Assembly: GCA_964462595.1 (NCBI GenBank)
Contig: CAYWXM010000032.1
Location: 28,625 to 92,624 of the forward strand
Length of the DNA: 64,000 nt
DNA from: SURF-21 sp964462595
GTDB taxonomy: Bacteria > Actinomycetota > Geothermincolia > Geothermincolales > RBG-13-55-18
Direction: 5' to 3'
In this document: piece after piece, positions 33,571 to 41,672 of the stretch
Layout: every line of letters starts with the position of its first letter
How positions within the stretch are numbered: the first letter of the stretch is position 1
The notes under the pieces: generated by a model
Seen by the model: only the letters and a program-made list of their open reading frames with translations
Told to the model about the DNA's origin: nothing
The model's database searches: none
Program-made: the position numbers and the translations under genes

Positions 33571-34466
33571 ACTATCGCCTCCTCCGGGGTATCCTGCCCC
33601 CGCGGAGCTTTACCGGAGGCGAGCACCGCCGCCCCCATGACTCGCAGCGACAGCGCTCCCACCTCGGGGCACGCGGCAACGCATTCTCCACACAGCGCGC
33701 AGTCGGCCATGAACAGACGGCCTGTCTTCCTGCTGTCCGCTACCTCGGTGATGCCGAAGGGGCAGGCGCAGACGCACTTGCCGCAGTGGGTGCAGGCGGC
33801 TTCGTCCTTTACCAGGGCCAAGGGGCTGGCCTTAGCGGGAAGGCGGGACCCGGCCATGCCCACCAGGGAGAGGGCGGCTCCCAAGGGGCACATCTCCTGG
33901 CACCAGAAGCGCGGCCCCACCACCACCGCCAGCACCGCCAGGGCGATAAAAAAGAATGGCACGCTGCCGAGGAGGACGGTGACCACCGCGCGATTGGCGA
34001 TCACCAGCGGGTCGAAGATCCAGATCGCGTTTATGCCCAGCGCGAAAAGCAGTACGAGTATCCCCAGAAACACGTATTTGAGCCGGATGCGGCGGTCGCC
34101 AGCTCCTATGGTCCTGCCGAAGATATCCCTGGGGCGAAGGCGGGACAGCTTCCTTGCGCGCCTGTTCTCCAGCGAGGGCAGCATCTCGAAGGCGGAGCCC
34201 AGGGGGCAGATCCAGCCGCAGAAGAGGCGGCCGCTGAACAGGGTCAATCCCAGCAGTATCCAGGCGGGAAGCAGGTAGAGCCAGAGCCCGCTCTCCCACG
34301 CCGCCGTTATCCCCGCCAGCGGGTCCACGCGCAGGAAGAGGTTCTCGTCCAGCTTGGCGCTGGGCGGATAAGCCGCAGCCCATACCGTGACGACGAAAAG
34401 CGCCATGAAAGCTGTCTGCACGGCACGGCGCAGCCAGTGTACGGCGCGGCGTCGGTCCTTTTTCAT
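33558..34466 (-). CDS. NapH-like membrane [4Fe-4S] protein
   Basis: A 302-residue protein with about four transmembrane helices (roughly 15-33, 58-76, 125-145 and 160-185). Two inner-face motifs are C-G-W-I-C-P-L-G and C-Q-E-M-C-P-L-G, followed by two C-terminal ferredoxin sites, C-T-H-C-G-K-C-V-C-A-C-P and C-A-L-C-G-E-C-V-A-A-C-P. This is the NapH/RnfB-like quinol or ferredoxin electron-transfer plan. The start overlaps the DUF362 stop by four bases (ATGA), and the end overlaps the NapG-like gene, so all three are one tightly coupled operon. Confidence 0.87.
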   Translation of the reverse strand: MKKDRRRAVHWLRRAVQTAFMALFVVTVWAAAYPPSAKLDENLFLRVDPLAGITAAWESGLWLYLLPAWILLGLTLFSGRLFCGWICPLGSAFEMLPSLENRRARKLSRLRPRDIFGRTIGAGDRRIRLKYVFLGILVLLFALGINAIWIFDPLVIANRAVVTVLLGSVPFFFIALAVLAVVVGPRFWCQEMCPLGAALSLVGMAGSRLPAKASPLALVKDEAACTHCGKCVCACPFGITEVADSRKTGRLFMADCALCGECVAACPEVGALSLRVMGAAVLASGKAPRGQDTPEEAIVCEI

Positions 34467-35458
34467 GCGCTCACCTCCACCATTCCCAGGGAGGCGAAGT
34501 CGGTGGTGCCCACGCCGAGCTGCTCTCCGTAGGCCAGGTAGCCTATGCTCGACGGCGCCACCCCGAACAGCGAACAGCAGTAGGAATCGATGGCCACGGG
34601 GTCGGTGCCGATCACGATCTGCCCCGGGCTGGATACCGTGCCCGGTCCCCCGGGGCCGCGGTCCAGTAGGATGTTGGTGGCATCGCTTACGATCAGCGCC
34701 GGCCTGACCGCCGTGTTTATCTCGGCGATGGCCTTATGCAGATCTATGTTGTGAAAATTCCCCATGGTCTGGGTGATGCCGATGAAGTTCTTCATGGCCA
34801 TAGACAGCCCGGCCCCGCTGTGGTGCTTGACCTTGGGCATGTTCACGATGACGTCGGCCGCGAAGATCTCCTCCAGGATGCCCGCGGAGGGAAGAGCGGT
34901 GGCCCCGGGAATCTGCACGATGCGCGCGGGCCCGGGCTTTCTCACCGCGTAAACGACCACCTCGGCCCCCGCCGCCCTGGCCGCCGCCCCTATGCCGTTC
35001 CTGTCCAGGGTCTGGTCGGGGAGGTCCTGCAGGATGTGGTCGAAGACGGTCACCCCAGATGCGCCCGCCGCCAGGAACCGGCGCACTGCCTCGCCCACCA
35101 GCTCCGGGTTGGTGGTGGTGGCGTCCTCGGGGGGCCGCGCGAAGGCGGCGTTGACCTTGATGAGCACTTTCTTGCCGGCGAGGCCCAGGGCCGCCACGCC
35201 ACCCCATGCCTCCAGGCCCTTGCGCAGCATAAGCGCGGGGTCGGAGCCCTTGACCACCACCAGCCCGGGCGCAGGCGCCGCTGCGGGTTCGGGAGCCGGG
35301 ATGTCCTCAGTAGATGCTGCCGGGCCCTCGTCCACGGGGCATGTATCGCCGGCGTTGCTGCCGCAGCCGGGTATGGTAGCCGCCAGATAAACGGCACCCA
35401 GGGCGGCTGCCGCGCTTCCCGCCTTACCCAGGAATTTCCTTCTGTCCATCTCCTGCAA
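34463..35458 (-). CDS. DUF362 protein with Tat signal
   Basis: A 331-residue protein beginning with a twin-arginine signal (M-D-R-R-K-F-L-G) and a hydrophobic stretch ending P-G-C, which could also be a lipidation site. The rest is a DUF362 domain: V-L-I-K-V-N-A-A-F (about 110), D-V-I-V-N-M-P-K-V-K-H-H (about 205), M-A-M-K-N-F-I-G-I-T and G-G-P-G-T-V. TTG 35458 has AAGGAG eight bases upstream and is preferred; GTG 35467 and ATG 35449 are alternatives. DUF362 proteins are common next to iron-sulfur proteins in anaerobes; no reaction is proven. Confidence 0.82.
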   Translation of the reverse strand: MQEMDRRKFLGKAGSAAAALGAVYLAATIPGCGSNAGDTCPVDEGPAASTEDIPAPEPAAAPAPGLVVVKGSDPALMLRKGLEAWGGVAALGLAGKKVLIKVNAAFARPPEDATTTNPELVGEAVRRFLAAGASGVTVFDHILQDLPDQTLDRNGIGAAARAAGAEVVVYAVRKPGPARIVQIPGATALPSAGILEEIFAADVIVNMPKVKHHSGAGLSMAMKNFIGITQTMGNFHNIDLHKAIAEINTAVRPALIVSDATNILLDRGPGGPGTVSSPGQIVIGTDPVAIDSYCCSLFGVAPSSIGYLAYGEQLGVGTTDFASLGMVEVSA

Positions 35459-35730
35459 ATAGATCACTCCTTGCGCCGATTATCGCATCCGCGGTTCCGC
35501 ATGTCCTTGACGTGCGTCACCGCCGCTCCCATTCCCGAATATTCGTTTTCTGTTGTATATACGCCGGCGAAGCCTTTATTGTTCGCCCGCAAGGAGTGAT
35601 CGATATGATATGCGTCATTTTGGTAAGCGGGGTCGTATTTGTCCGCCCGCCACTCGTGGTGGATATTATTCGCGTAATATCTCGCTTCACCGAAATCACG
35701 CGCTTTACCGCGACTTTAACCGGGGCTCGT

Positions 35731-36096
35731 TCAGGCATCGACCACGCGTTTTATCGCGTTCACCAGCTCATCCGATACGCTCATCTTGTTGATATATCCC
35801 GCGGCTCCCGCTTCGATGGCGCGGGCAGCGAACAGCTTCTCGTCGTGAACGCTCAGGATCAGCACGGGTATCTCCGGGTACAAGCCCTTCACATCTTTCA
35901 AGACTTCCAGGCCGCTGCGGTCGGGCATGGTGATGTCGAGGATGATGACGTCCGGCGTCCTGGAATCCAACAGCCGCATCAATTCCCGCCATGTGGCCGC
36001 CTGGCCGGTCACGCGTATGTCGCTCTCTTCGGCGAGCATTTCTTCCAGGCTCTGCCTTACGACGGGATTGTCATCGAGTACGAACACCCCGATCAT
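35731..36096 (-). CDS. single-domain response regulator (receiver only)
   Basis: A 121-residue receiver domain: acidic pair D-D at 8-9 (V-L-D-D-N-P-V-V-R), phospho-acceptor in V-I-I-L-D-I-T-M-P-D (about 50), the conserved Ser in I-L-S-V-H-D and the lysine in I-N-K-M-S. The spacing and the A-G-A-A-G-Y ending are of the NarL/FixJ type, but the LuxR-type DNA-binding domain that normally follows is absent; the frame ends in K-R-V-V-D-A-stop. No histidine kinase is nearby. It may act by protein contact, or be the surviving part of a longer regulator. Confidence 0.82.
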   Translation of the reverse strand: MIGVFVLDDNPVVRQSLEEMLAEESDIRVTGQAATWRELMRLLDSRTPDVIILDITMPDRSGLEVLKDVKGLYPEIPVLILSVHDEKLFAARAIEAGAAGYINKMSVSDELVNAIKRVVDA

Positions 36097-36522
36097 ATGC
36101 TGGCCCTCCGCTCCCGTCGACAGTGCCTTGCGTCCACGCGCCCCCCTCCGACCTCTACAGCGGCATTCGTACCGCCACCGCGCCGCCTTTCTTCTCAGAA
36201 GCTATTATTCCCACCTCGCCCCCCGAATTTCCCCATGTATTCGCGCATGAAGGCGAAGGACAGGGGGTCGGCCCGTTGCAGGTCTTCCTGGCTTATGCCG
36301 TCACAGCGAGGAGGAACGGGCGATGCGGCAATCGTGCCACCAAATTGTCATTGCGAGGAGCTGTAGGCGTCGAAGCAATCCCTTTTCAGCCATACCTGGT
36401 GTCAGATAGAGGAGATCGCTTCGCTGGCGATGAGAGGCGCTCGAGGCCCTCAGGCTCCGCGGTGGGTCAGCGCGCCCTTCCAGGCCCCGCCGGTTAAGCG
36501 CTCCTTTCCGGACCTCGCCGGG
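36097..36522. other. gap with a decayed repeat and no intact gene
   Basis: 426 bp. It contains the palindromic repeat at 36347-36434. A minus-strand frame without start (about 36205-36345) reads ...D-G-I-S-Q-E-D-L-Q-R-A-D-P-L-S-F-A-F-M-R-E-Y-M-G-K-F and looks protein-like, but it matches no family I know and could be a gene remnant. Confidence 0.35.
36347..36434. repeat. degenerate TTGCGAGG...GAAGCAATC palindromic repeat
   Basis: GTCATTGCGAGGAG at 36347 and CGAAGCAATCCC near 36371 form the known left half of a common intergenic palindromic repeat. GAGATCGCTTCGCTGGCGATGAG at 36412-36434 (20-base core GAGATCGCTTCGCTGGCGAT) resembles the opposing half. No associated transposase is in the window. 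Confidence 0.5.
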
Positions 36523-37857
36523 TCAGCGCAACGCCTCGGTGGCGGCCTCGATGCCGCTGCGCAGTGAGCCCTCCACGCAGGATATGAGGTACATATATTC
36601 CCCTGCCAGGTACAGTCCTTTCACGTCGCGGTAGTTGTTCTTGCGCATGTTGTGGATGGCCCTGGCCTGCCCGGGCGGGTCGAGGCAGATAGCCTCGTCC
36701 CAGCGCACCGCCTCGGTGATGTAGGGCTCGTCGGGCATGGTGGGGACGATCATCTGCAGGTCCTTGATCATCATCCTTTTCAGCTCCTCCAGGGGCAGTT
36801 CGTTGAGCTCCTTCGCGCGGCGCCCCCAGGTCAGGCTGTGCACCAGCCCTGCGCCGGGGGGTGAGAAGTAGGGCGACTTGCCGCCCGCATCGGCGAAGCC
36901 CGGCTGCATGGAGCCCTCGTTGCGGGAGAAGGTGACGGCGTACCATCCCTGGGGCAGGAGCCTCTCCTTGAGAGCGAAGATGAAGTGGATGCACGAGCTG
37001 TAGGTTACCGTCTCCAGTGGCTTGCGCAGGGTGTCGGGCAGGTCGGGGATGAGGTGCATGGCGGTAGTGGCGGTGGTGGCGCAGATGACCGCGGCGGCGT
37101 CCAGGAACCCCTCCGGCGTCTCTACCCCCTTCACCTTCCCGCCGTCGATGACCACCTTGTTCACGGGGGTGGAGAGGCGGATGGAGTCCTTGCATTCCTC
37201 GTAGAGGGCGGCGGGAAGTGAGCCGATGCCCTTCTTCAGGAACTTCAATCCCGGCATCAGCCCCATGAGCAGCGCCAGGACGTGCGCCGCCCCCACCTGG
37301 TCGGGCTCGCCCAGGGTGAGGGACGCGGTCATGGGCTGGAACACGTAGTCCAGGGCCACCTGGCCGCCGTAACGCAGGACGTATTCCTCGATGCTGATAT
37401 CGCTGAGGTCCAGGACCGGTTCGGGGTCCATGCTCTCGAAGTCGAAATCCTTCCGCCGCCTGAGCATGTGGTAGCCGACCTTGGCCATCTGGGGATAGCC
37501 CTTCCAGGGAAGTCCGCGGAACCTGACGATGTCGCGCCAGTGCTTTGCAGCTTCCCTGGGATTGATGGTTGCCGGGATGGGGTAGAGCTTGCCGTCCCTC
37601 CACATGGCTCCCATGAAATCGAAGCTCTTCACGGCGTCCTCCATGCCCAGCTCGTCGCAGAGCCGGAAGGTGGTGGTGCAGAGGTCGGCGGAGAACTGCG
37701 CCCCCAGTTCGAACTGGTAGCCCTCCTTCTGGTAGCCCCGCGCGCGGCCTCCCGCCACGTTCCTCTCCTCCAGGCACAGGACGTCCACGCCTTTCTTGCG
37801 CAATTCGTAGGTGGCCGCCAGCCCCGCCGGCCCAGCTCCGATGACGATGACTTTCAT
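36523..37857 (-). CDS. FAD-dependent amine-oxidase/desaturase-like protein
   Basis: A 444-residue flavoprotein. The N-terminal FAD loop V-I-G-A-G-P-A-G-L-A-A is followed by L-E-E-R-N-V-A-G-G-R-A-R-G, the GG motif of the protoporphyrinogen oxidase / phytoene desaturase / amine oxidase superfamily. The C-terminal FAD segment is G-L-Y-L-A-G-E-Y-M-Y...G-S-L-R-S-G-I-E-A-A. The reaction cannot be told from sequence; relatives desaturate, oxidise or isomerise hydrophobic substrates. It starts a few bases before the stop-to-start run of three more flavoprotein genes and is last in that leftward series. Confidence 0.82.
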   Translation of the reverse strand: MKVIVIGAGPAGLAATYELRKKGVDVLCLEERNVAGGRARGYQKEGYQFELGAQFSADLCTTTFRLCDELGMEDAVKSFDFMGAMWRDGKLYPIPATINPREAAKHWRDIVRFRGLPWKGYPQMAKVGYHMLRRRKDFDFESMDPEPVLDLSDISIEEYVLRYGGQVALDYVFQPMTASLTLGEPDQVGAAHVLALLMGLMPGLKFLKKGIGSLPAALYEECKDSIRLSTPVNKVVIDGGKVKGVETPEGFLDAAAVICATTATTAMHLIPDLPDTLRKPLETVTYSSCIHFIFALKERLLPQGWYAVTFSRNEGSMQPGFADAGGKSPYFSPPGAGLVHSLTWGRRAKELNELPLEELKRMMIKDLQMIVPTMPDEPYITEAVRWDEAICLDPPGQARAIHNMRKNNYRDVKGLYLAGEYMYLISCVEGSLRSGIEAATEALR

Positions 37858-37875
37858 TTATCTACCTCCCTGGGG

Positions 37876-38976
37876 TCATATCCTCCCGTAGCCGCTCACA
37901 TTGACCATGAAAGCTTTGCGCATCAGGAAGCGGTTGAAAAGAGGCATGAGGGGGAGGACGGCATGCATGGGATACTTCAACACGAGGTCCTGCGGGCTGC
38001 GATTCAATATGCGCTTGGCCGCCAGCAGCGGGTAGAAGGTCCGGTTGATGCGCCGGAACTCGTCGTAAGCCCCCGCCGGGTCGCTGTAGGCGCGCGCCGC
38101 GATCTTGCCCGATATGAAGGCGCCGTGCATGCCGAAGAAGAGCACGGGGTCCATCATCCCGGCCAGGGTACCGGCCAGGATAAGGTCGCCATGGAAGAGC
38201 CTGGGGTTGCTGAAACTGGCTATGGGCGCCCCCGCCGCTCCTCCCTTGGCCCCGCCCCCCAGGGGATAGAACCTCTTGAAGGGATAGCCGTCCTCCAGGG
38301 TGGCCGACTCGGCGAACTTCTCCATCTCCCACTTCGCCACCGGCCGCTCGCGGTTGAAGATGAGGGCGAAGGCGATGCCGTTAACGGAACAGGTAAAGGC
38401 GTAGTCAGGCGTGTAATCGTCGAAGCAGAAGGAGACGCGGGCTTCCTGCCAGGGCACCCGGCACTTGGCGAAATAGCCGTAGAGGGACTTATAGGGCACG
38501 TTGGCCGCCTCGAAGCCGTCGGCGTGCAGGCCGGTGGCCATGATGCTCCCCCGCGGCAGCTCGCGTACCTGCTTGTCCGTGATGATGGGCTGATCGAACT
38601 CGAACTTGACCCCCTCCTCCACGGCGATACGGTAGAGGTAATGGTCCATGGAAGACGCCCGCGGCCCCCGCTCGATCATCCACAAGTCGATATTGGAGGG
38701 GAATCTCTGCTTGTAGCGTTTGCCGAATGCCCCGATAATCCCGTCGTCTATGCGCACCATCGCCGGCTTGAGATCGATGCTCACATAACGGGACATGGCG
38801 TCGGCGTCCATGGGCGTACCATGTGGCGAGGGGTTGTAGACGGCCAGCCCCCCCACGCGCTTGCCCTTCTCCAGCACGATGACCTCGTGGCCCTCGCGCG
38901 CCAGGTTGATGGCGGCGATAAGCCCCGCCAAGCCGGCTCCCACTACGTGTACCGGACCCTTGTACTTGACCATCAT
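37876..38976 (-). CDS. flavoprotein of a four-member local paralogue family (member A)
   Basis: A 366-residue NAD(P)/FAD-type protein. Nucleotide loop V-G-A-G-L-A-G-L-I-A-A-I-N, then E-K-G-K-R-V-G-G. It shares with three neighbours the blocks P-x3-T-P-x-D near residue 45-55 (here H-G-T-P-M-D), I-E-R-G-P-R-A-S-S-M-D-H-Y-L-Y, I-M-A-T-G-L-H-A-D and, near the end, I-L-A-G-T-L-A-G-M-M-D-P...S-G-K-I-A-A. The last block replaces the usual G-D-A-A-G of the FAD C-terminal motif. Six bases separate it from member B. Function unknown. Confidence 0.75.
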   Translation of the reverse strand: MMVKYKGPVHVVGAGLAGLIAAINLAREGHEVIVLEKGKRVGGLAVYNPSPHGTPMDADAMSRYVSIDLKPAMVRIDDGIIGAFGKRYKQRFPSNIDLWMIERGPRASSMDHYLYRIAVEEGVKFEFDQPIITDKQVRELPRGSIMATGLHADGFEAANVPYKSLYGYFAKCRVPWQEARVSFCFDDYTPDYAFTCSVNGIAFALIFNRERPVAKWEMEKFAESATLEDGYPFKRFYPLGGGAKGGAAGAPIASFSNPRLFHGDLILAGTLAGMMDPVLFFGMHGAFISGKIAARAYSDPAGAYDEFRRINRTFYPLLAAKRILNRSPQDLVLKYPMHAVLPLMPLFNRFLMRKAFMVNVSGYGRI

Positions 38977-38982
38977 GCCCTC

Positions 38983-40107
38983 CTAAACGCCGATATATCT
39001 GGAATATTTATCCATTTGCTTGAGGAGCTTGTACCCAGGGATCATGTTGGCCAGCAGTGCTCCCTGTATCCTGCCCATAGGCTCGTACCTCGACACGTCG
39101 CTTATCAGCCTCTTGAGCGCGACCCCCCGCATGAACTCCGGTGCGTAGTTGATGGCCACGCGGCGGAAAAACCACATGTTGTTGAAGCTGCGGTTGCATA
39201 CCTCGAACATCTCCTGCGCGGTCGCCTTGTCCTCCAGGGCTATGGCCGCTATCTTGCCCGAGACCATGGCGCCGTGGCACCCGAAGTAGGTGCCGGGATC
39301 CTGGGCCCCCGCCAGCTTCCCCGCCAGTATCTTGTCCCCCTTGAACAGGCGCGGCTGGTTGGGGTAGCGGGATGCGAAATAACCCCTCTCCGGCCACCAG
39401 GTCTTGAACTCCACCCCTTCCGTCTCTTTGATCTGCCTTTCCCATATATCGCGGTGTTCCTTGCCCACGGGGCGGCGGGCGAAGAACAACCCGGCCACCA
39501 CGCCGTTGGAGGAGGGAAGGTAGCAGTAATCGCGGGTGTAGTGGTCGAAATAGACCGAGACCCGCGAGGCCTGCGACGGCACTCCGTGGGGCCTGTACTT
39601 TCCGCTGAGCACGTAACCGTAAGCGGTCTCGCGGGGTATGCCCAGGGCGTCGAAGGCCTCTATGTAGGGGCCCGTGGCCACGATGGTGTTGGGCGGGAAC
39701 TGGGCCAGGTCCTTCTGGGTCACAACGGGATTCCCCCACTCGAAGGTCACCCCCATGTCCGCGGCGACGTCGGCGAGGTAGCGGTCGATAGCCGTGCGGC
39801 GCGGCCCCCTTTCCACGTTATGCATCTTTGATTGAGCGGGGTCAAGCGCGCACAGCTTGCCGAAGGCATAGACGTTGAAGCTCTCGCAGGGCCTCACCTG
39901 GGGCTCCCCTATGCGTACGCCCAGGAAGCGCGACATCAGCTCGCAATCGAAGGGGGTCGTGTCCACGAAAGGATGCGCCCCCGGCATGCCGCCCGCGCGG
40001 TTGTACTTATCCACGCAGTGCACCTCGTAGCCCATCTTGCGCGCCGCGATGGCCGCGCACAGGCCGGAGAGCCCCGCCCCGACTATGTTTACTTTTTTCT
40101 CAGCCAT
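38983..40107 (-). CDS. flavoprotein paralogue family, member B
   Basis: The start is taken at ATG 40107, after AAGGAGCG; the frame runs on to 40176 without support. 374 residues. FAD loop V-G-A-G-L-S-G-L-C-A-A. Family blocks: D-T-T-P-F-D-C, V-E-R-G-P-R-R-T-A-I-D-R-Y-L, N-T-I-V-A-T-G-P-Y-I-E and I-L-A-G-K-L-A-G-A-Q-D-P-G-T-Y-F-G-C-H-G with S-G-K-I-A-A. It is the most diverged of the four in the final quarter. Cotranscribed with member A, and probably with member C 206 bp upstream. Confidence 0.75.
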   Translation of the reverse strand: MAEKKVNIVGAGLSGLCAAIAARKMGYEVHCVDKYNRAGGMPGAHPFVDTTPFDCELMSRFLGVRIGEPQVRPCESFNVYAFGKLCALDPAQSKMHNVERGPRRTAIDRYLADVAADMGVTFEWGNPVVTQKDLAQFPPNTIVATGPYIEAFDALGIPRETAYGYVLSGKYRPHGVPSQASRVSVYFDHYTRDYCYLPSSNGVVAGLFFARRPVGKEHRDIWERQIKETEGVEFKTWWPERGYFASRYPNQPRLFKGDKILAGKLAGAQDPGTYFGCHGAMVSGKIAAIALEDKATAQEMFEVCNRSFNNMWFFRRVAINYAPEFMRGVALKRLISDVSRYEPMGRIQGALLANMIPGYKLLKQMDKYSRYIGV

Positions 40108-40313
40108 TTGCGCTCCTTCACTATCGGTTATCCGGGAGACCGGGCCGGTACTGTATAGAGGAACCCCCTGCTTCACCGCTACCCTTTAACCGTCCTCCAC
40201 CATGTTCTTCCCGTCTCCATCCGTTTCCCCGTGCATGCCCCGCGCGCGAGGCCGCGGTGTCTTGTCCGCCATAGCCTCTTTCCCGTCCGGCCGCAAATCG
40301 AAATCGACGCCGC

Positions 40314-41375
40314 CTAGTAACGGCCGAAGCCGGGCAGGGATTTAAGGGCCACGTCTATCGCCGGTTGCAGCAAGCGTGGCTGCTTCACATACATGCCGAA
40401 ACCAAGCCTCAGCCCCAGGTTGCGCAACACGTGGGGCTGGGCATCGAAAAACTTTTTATACAGCCAGGAGTACTTGCGCGCGGACGTAAAGGCGCGGAAG
40501 AGCCTCCAGGCCCTTTCCCTGTCGTCCACGGCCATGGCCGCTATCTTTCCCGAGACCAGGGAGCTCTGCACCCCGAAGAGGAAGAAGGGGTCCTGCATTC
40601 CTGCCAGCGTGCCCGCCAGGATCTTTTCGCCGGCATAGAGGCAGGGGTCGCTGATCTTCCTCGTCGCCACCACGCCCTCGTGGGGCAGCCACTGCTCGAA
40701 TTCAATTCCCTCCCACTCCCGCAGCTGGCGGTCCCATTCGTCGCGCAGGGAAGACCTGACCGGCCTGCCGTCGAAGGCCAGAGCGAAGGCCACGCCGTTC
40801 ACGTTGGCGCAGTAGTTGTAATACCTGGTGCAGCGGTCGAAGAAACCCATGATGCGGGGCGGGCCTTCGTGGCGCGTCTTCCCGATGAAACCGTAGACGT
40901 CAACGTACGGGCGCCTCAGGGCCAGGAAGGGTTCGACGTGAAGGCCGGTGGCCACGATGGTGTTGGGGGGCAATTGGGCGAAGTCCCCCTGGGAATCGCA
41001 GGAGACCCCGAACTCGAACTCCACGCCCGAGGCGAGCGCCTTTTCGTACAGCAGGGTATCGATAGAGGTGGAGCGGGAGCCCCTTTCCACGGAGTGGAGG
41101 TAGAGCTGCCGGCCGGGGACGACGTGGGGTTTGCCGTAGACGTAGATGGGGAATTCCTCCGTAGGAGTCACGTAGGGTGGCTGCAGCTCTATGCCGATCA
41201 ACCTCCCCAGCCTCTCCGGATCCATGGGCGTGACGTCCACGGCTGGACGGATATAGGGATCGCCGCCGATGCGTTCGAACTTCTCGAGTACTTTGACCTG
41301 GTGGCCGGCCGCCGCGCAGTTTACCGCCGCCACCAGGCCCGCCAGGCCCGCTCCCACGATGGTGACTTCCGCCAT
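40314..41375 (-). CDS. flavoprotein paralogue family, member C
   Basis: 353 residues. FAD loop V-G-A-G-L-A-G-L-V-A-A-V-N-C. Family blocks: D-V-T-P-M-D-P, V-E-R-G-S-R-S-T-S-I-D-T-L-L-Y, P-N-T-I-V-A-T-G-L-H-V-E-P-F and I-L-A-G-T-L-A-G-M-Q-D-P-F-F-L-F-G with S-G-K-I-A-A-M-A. It is closest in style to member D at 46210. The start ATG 41375 follows a GGGGGAAAA purine tract. The 297 bp upstream (41376-41672) show nothing I recognise. Confidence 0.75.
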   Translation of the reverse strand: MAEVTIVGAGLAGLVAAVNCAAAGHQVKVLEKFERIGGDPYIRPAVDVTPMDPERLGRLIGIELQPPYVTPTEEFPIYVYGKPHVVPGRQLYLHSVERGSRSTSIDTLLYEKALASGVEFEFGVSCDSQGDFAQLPPNTIVATGLHVEPFLALRRPYVDVYGFIGKTRHEGPPRIMGFFDRCTRYYNYCANVNGVAFALAFDGRPVRSSLRDEWDRQLREWEGIEFEQWLPHEGVVATRKISDPCLYAGEKILAGTLAGMQDPFFLFGVQSSLVSGKIAAMAVDDRERAWRLFRAFTSARKYSWLYKKFFDAQPHVLRNLGLRLGFGMYVKQPRLLQPAIDVALKSLPGFGRY

Positions 41376-41672
41376 TTTTCCCCCTTCGCGTCCCGCCCCT
41401 GCCTCGTGAACATTCCGCGCGACACGGGTTGCGCCGCCCGCCGGTCCCTGCGGCCGGCGGGCGACATCTAAACCCAGAATCGCCGTTTTCCGGCTCCCCG
41501 GGATGAGGTCCGGCCTGCGGCTTGTCCGCGCGCCGCAGTCTCCGTTATCCCCTCTTCCCGGATCCCGCCGATACTCTATCGCATCACCTCCTCGGCTCCC
41601 AGCCGGCGATGAGGCCGGCTTATCCGGATAGAAAACCGTTATCGAACCCCGTACGAGCTCTCCGCTCCTCTC

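Noticed and set aside
32950..34466. Periplasmic nitrate reductase operon
   Set aside because: NapG- and NapH-like proteins are present, but there is no NapA, NapB or NapD; the third gene is DUF362.
35512..35730. Possible LuxR-type output domain after the receiver
   Set aside because: No frame here gives a helix-turn-helix; the sequence is lower-GC and shows only vague internal similarity between its halves.
32712..36434. CRISPR-like array from the TTGCGAGG repeats
   Set aside because: Copies are degenerate, far apart and without regular spacers or cas genes.
37282..39831. 849-residue plus-strand frame opposite three flavoprotein genes
   Set aside because: Antisense shadow spanning several real genes; no start signal or domain.
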